From Sparassis latifolia (taxonomy: Eukaryota > Basidiomycota > Agaricomycetes > Polyporales > Sparassidaceae), in the NCBI GenBank assembly GCA_018466975.1, contig CM031556.1:2294001-2358000 (forward strand): a stretch of DNA of 64,000 nt. Direction: 5' to 3'. How positions within the stretch are numbered: the first letter of the stretch is position 1; each line of letters starts with the position of its first letter. Of the stretch, positions 61,992 to 64,000 are shown piece by piece. Position numbers and translations under genes: made by a program. The notes under the pieces are model-generated. The model searched no databases. It saw only the letters and a list, made by a program, of their open reading frames with translations, and was not told the origin of the DNA.

Positions 61992-64000
61992 CTACACTTT
62001 TGAGAGCAGTCTCCGCGTTTCTTGGGGTGTAAATCGCAGTATGGTAGACAGTATCCGTACCAGATGAGGCTTATATAGGATGGATCATTCAGCGATGGCT
62101 GTCTACGATAACGGCGGACAAACTTACCCTCATCTCTTTGTGTTCTAGGAATTGTAAGATCACATTCCTCAGGTATTCGACATTGAGTTCCTCGTCCGAT
62201 CTTACGGTAGTGGGAGATTCGGGCCGTGAGGAGCTGTCCCGTAAGGTGAGGTCGGAAACCGAAGATCTTGGCGAACGAGATTCGGTAGTGACATCCTGTC
62301 GGGAAGCCCAATAACCGACGCCAGGATTTCGCTGTTTCTCCAGGAGCGCTGCCGAGGATTGTACTTTACGCAACTCTTCTCGTAAAGTCTAGTCGGCGTA
62401 TGTATCAAATCGAATTGAAATTGCAGAACCATCGGATGCTTACCTTGTTATGAGCTCGCAACTGCATTTCTCTCCCTCTACTGTCGTCAAGAGATTGTTG
62501 GAGGGCAGCTGCTCGACTGCTTAATTCAGCTAGCTGGGATTTGGCAGCATCCTGGCAGAGTAAATGAGGGGGGTTTTTTAACTAATCAATGTCGAGCCTT
62601 ACCTCCAATTCCGTGACCTTCCCAGCTTGCGTCCGCAACTCCGAGACCATGATCTCATATGCGCGAATATCCTCTTTCAGCGTCAGAACCTCCCCTTTCA
62701 ATGCATTCACATCTTCTGATTCTTCCTCTTCGTGCCGCGACGAAGCGCTCAGTGCTGTCTTCAAAGTCTCAAGTTCACTGACCTTCCCGGACAATTTCCG
62801 ACTCCACTCAGCTTCGCCTTCGTCTCTTTCCCGCTCCGTTGCCGTAAGTCTCTGTCGGAGCTCGCTTATACGAGACTCATATTTCGCCTCCGCAGCAGAA
62901 AGAATACGAGTGACTTCTTCAGCCGAAGGGCCGGAGATATGGCCCCTGGTTTCCTGTTCACGTCGGATATCTGCAAGCTCTTCAGTGAGAAGTGCAACTT
63001 GGTCATCAGCCTCTCGCAACTGAAACTGGTACTCGGTGCTCTGGCCTTCCAGTGACTCTAAGTGAGATCGCGCAGACTCCAGCTCAGCCTGCCGTAATTG
63101 CAGCTGATCAAATAAGTTGTCCTTCTCGATTGAAAGTCCCTCCACAGAACTTTCCAGTTGGGATATCCGCAAAACCTTGACATCAAGCTCTTTCATATGA
63201 GAGGTCTGAAGCGAAGGTAAGTAATGACAATAACACTGCAGAGAGTGTACAGACCTTGGTCGTAACGGCTTCAATCTCAGCCTGATTTCTCAAAGCGGCA
63301 ATCTCCTTTTCATACCTATCCTTCACCCCGGCGACCTCTTTGTCAAACTGAGCCCTCAACCCGACAATTGCAGTTTCCCTCTCAGCGTTGACCTTCTCTA
63401 TCTCTCTCTGTAGCTCCACCTTTTCTCCCTTCTCCCGCTCTCTGTCCTCCTTATCCTTCTCCTTGATACTTAGGACCTCCCTGAGCGATTCGTCCCGCTC
63501 CTTCTCGGCTCTCACCAGCTTCTGCCTCACGGTTTTCAGCAAAGCGATAGCTTTTACTCTCTTTTCCTCTTCCTCCTTTGCCAGCCCTTTCAGACGTTCA
63601 ACTTCACTATGCAAGCGGTCCACTTCGAATTTCTGCATCGCCGATGCCTCTTCGACTTGAGCGGTGGAGTCCTGTGATGCTTTGAGAAGAGCTTCAGCTT
63701 CATCGACTTGGCCACGAAGCCTCTCGATCAGGTCTGACTGAGACTTGGACTCGAGCCGATGGATGTCCCTGAGTTCTTCGATGCGCTCATCCTGGCCTGT
63801 GACGACAGAATAGCTATAAATATGCTGTCTAGGGAATTGAGTGAAAGTTCATGCTCACGAGTCAATTTGCCAGTCAGACGCTTTATCTCATCCTGAGCCA
63901 TCTAGTATCGAGCTAGTTATTTAGTCAGATCGCACGACTACAACCGCATGCATACCTCCGCCTTGAAATTGATGTTTTGGAGGTAGTCACGCAAGGCGTC
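61992..64000 (-). CDS. IMH1: GRIP-domain golgin (Imh1/golgin-97/245 type), C-terminal part
   Basis: A trans-Golgi tethering coiled-coil protein recruited by Arl1-GTP through its C-terminal GRIP domain. The gene continues past base 64000, so only the C-terminal part is seen. Most of it is heptad-rich coiled coil (ELDVKVLRISQLESSVEGLS, SELETLKTALSASSRHEEEE, ALLKTVRQKLVRAEKERDES). The GRIP domain is at the end: LNVEYLRNVILQFLEHKEMR, with the Tyr typical of Arl1 binding, then after an intron (62127-62070) PHLVRILSTILRFTPQETRR and LLSKV before TAG (61994-61992). A Ser/Pro-rich segment (SRPESPTTVRSDEE) precedes it. Several short introns. Secure as a GRIP golgin. Confidence 0.92.

Noticed and set aside
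61763..62311. 182-codon minus-strand ORF over the end of the golgin gene
   Set aside because: It is read-through of the GRIP intron (62127-62070) and beyond in a wrong frame; the spliced GRIP domain ends at 61992.

Overview
The window is nuclear DNA from a filamentous basidiomycete, most likely an Agaricomycete. Nearly every gene is broken by many short introns of about 50-60 nt with GT..AG ends. The gene repertoire is fungal: GPI2, SEC9, MPP10, APC4, DRS1, GH16 laminarinase-like enzyme, a basidiomycete RasGEF and an IRG-like GTPase. Gene density is high and both strands are used. No bacterial operons, CRISPR arrays, rRNA or convincing tRNA genes were seen. Coding coordinates are given as start-codon to stop-codon spans that include introns. 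Many splice junctions were worked out by hand from frame continuity and known family sequence.

Layout. 1-8 kb: GT8 glycosyltransferase (cut by the left edge), ribosomal protein S28, then a group of organelle genes: lipoyl synthase and CMC1 head to head, PEX11 and fumarase head to head. 8.5-21.2 kb: five plus-strand genes, INO80 ATPase, an amidase, MPP10 and the t-SNARE SEC9. 21.5-27 kb: minus-strand SRA-YDG protein, a CCCH zinc-finger protein, and an unrecognised proline/serine/histidine-rich protein. 27.3-31.4 kb: plus-strand Ser/Gln-rich GPI-anchored wall protein, MYG1 nuclease, SurE-type phosphatase. 31.6-40.3 kb: minus-strand GH16 glucanase, ribosomal protein L15, MFSD1-like vacuolar transporter, class 3 lipase, MARVEL-like membrane protein. 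40.9-55.2 kb: plus-strand RasGEF with a built-in Ras-like domain, DRS1, APC4, and a bZIP factor. 56.5-64 kb: minus-strand GPI2, a tiny SVIP-like p97-binding protein, and a GRIP golgin cut by the right edge.

The most unusual stretch is about 59.0-61.75 kb. It holds two short inverted-repeat elements side by side (the second with 41-nt terminal repeats, a TA target duplication and a nested inner inverted repeat) and then a clearly decayed IRG-type GTPase pseudogene with frameshifts, a damaged P-loop and two in-frame stops. This is an accessory island between housekeeping genes.

Other points: three GC-AG introns (LIP5, PEX11, SurE-like gene), a start-codon-only first exon in RPS28, apparent dual-targeting starts in FUM1 and MYG1, a p97-interaction motif in a predicted N-myristoylated 99-residue protein, and a RasGEF carrying a Ras-like domain whose G3 motif is degenerate. 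I found no evidence for a wholly new defence or mobile system; the best leads are the island, the RasGEF architecture and the SVIP-like protein.
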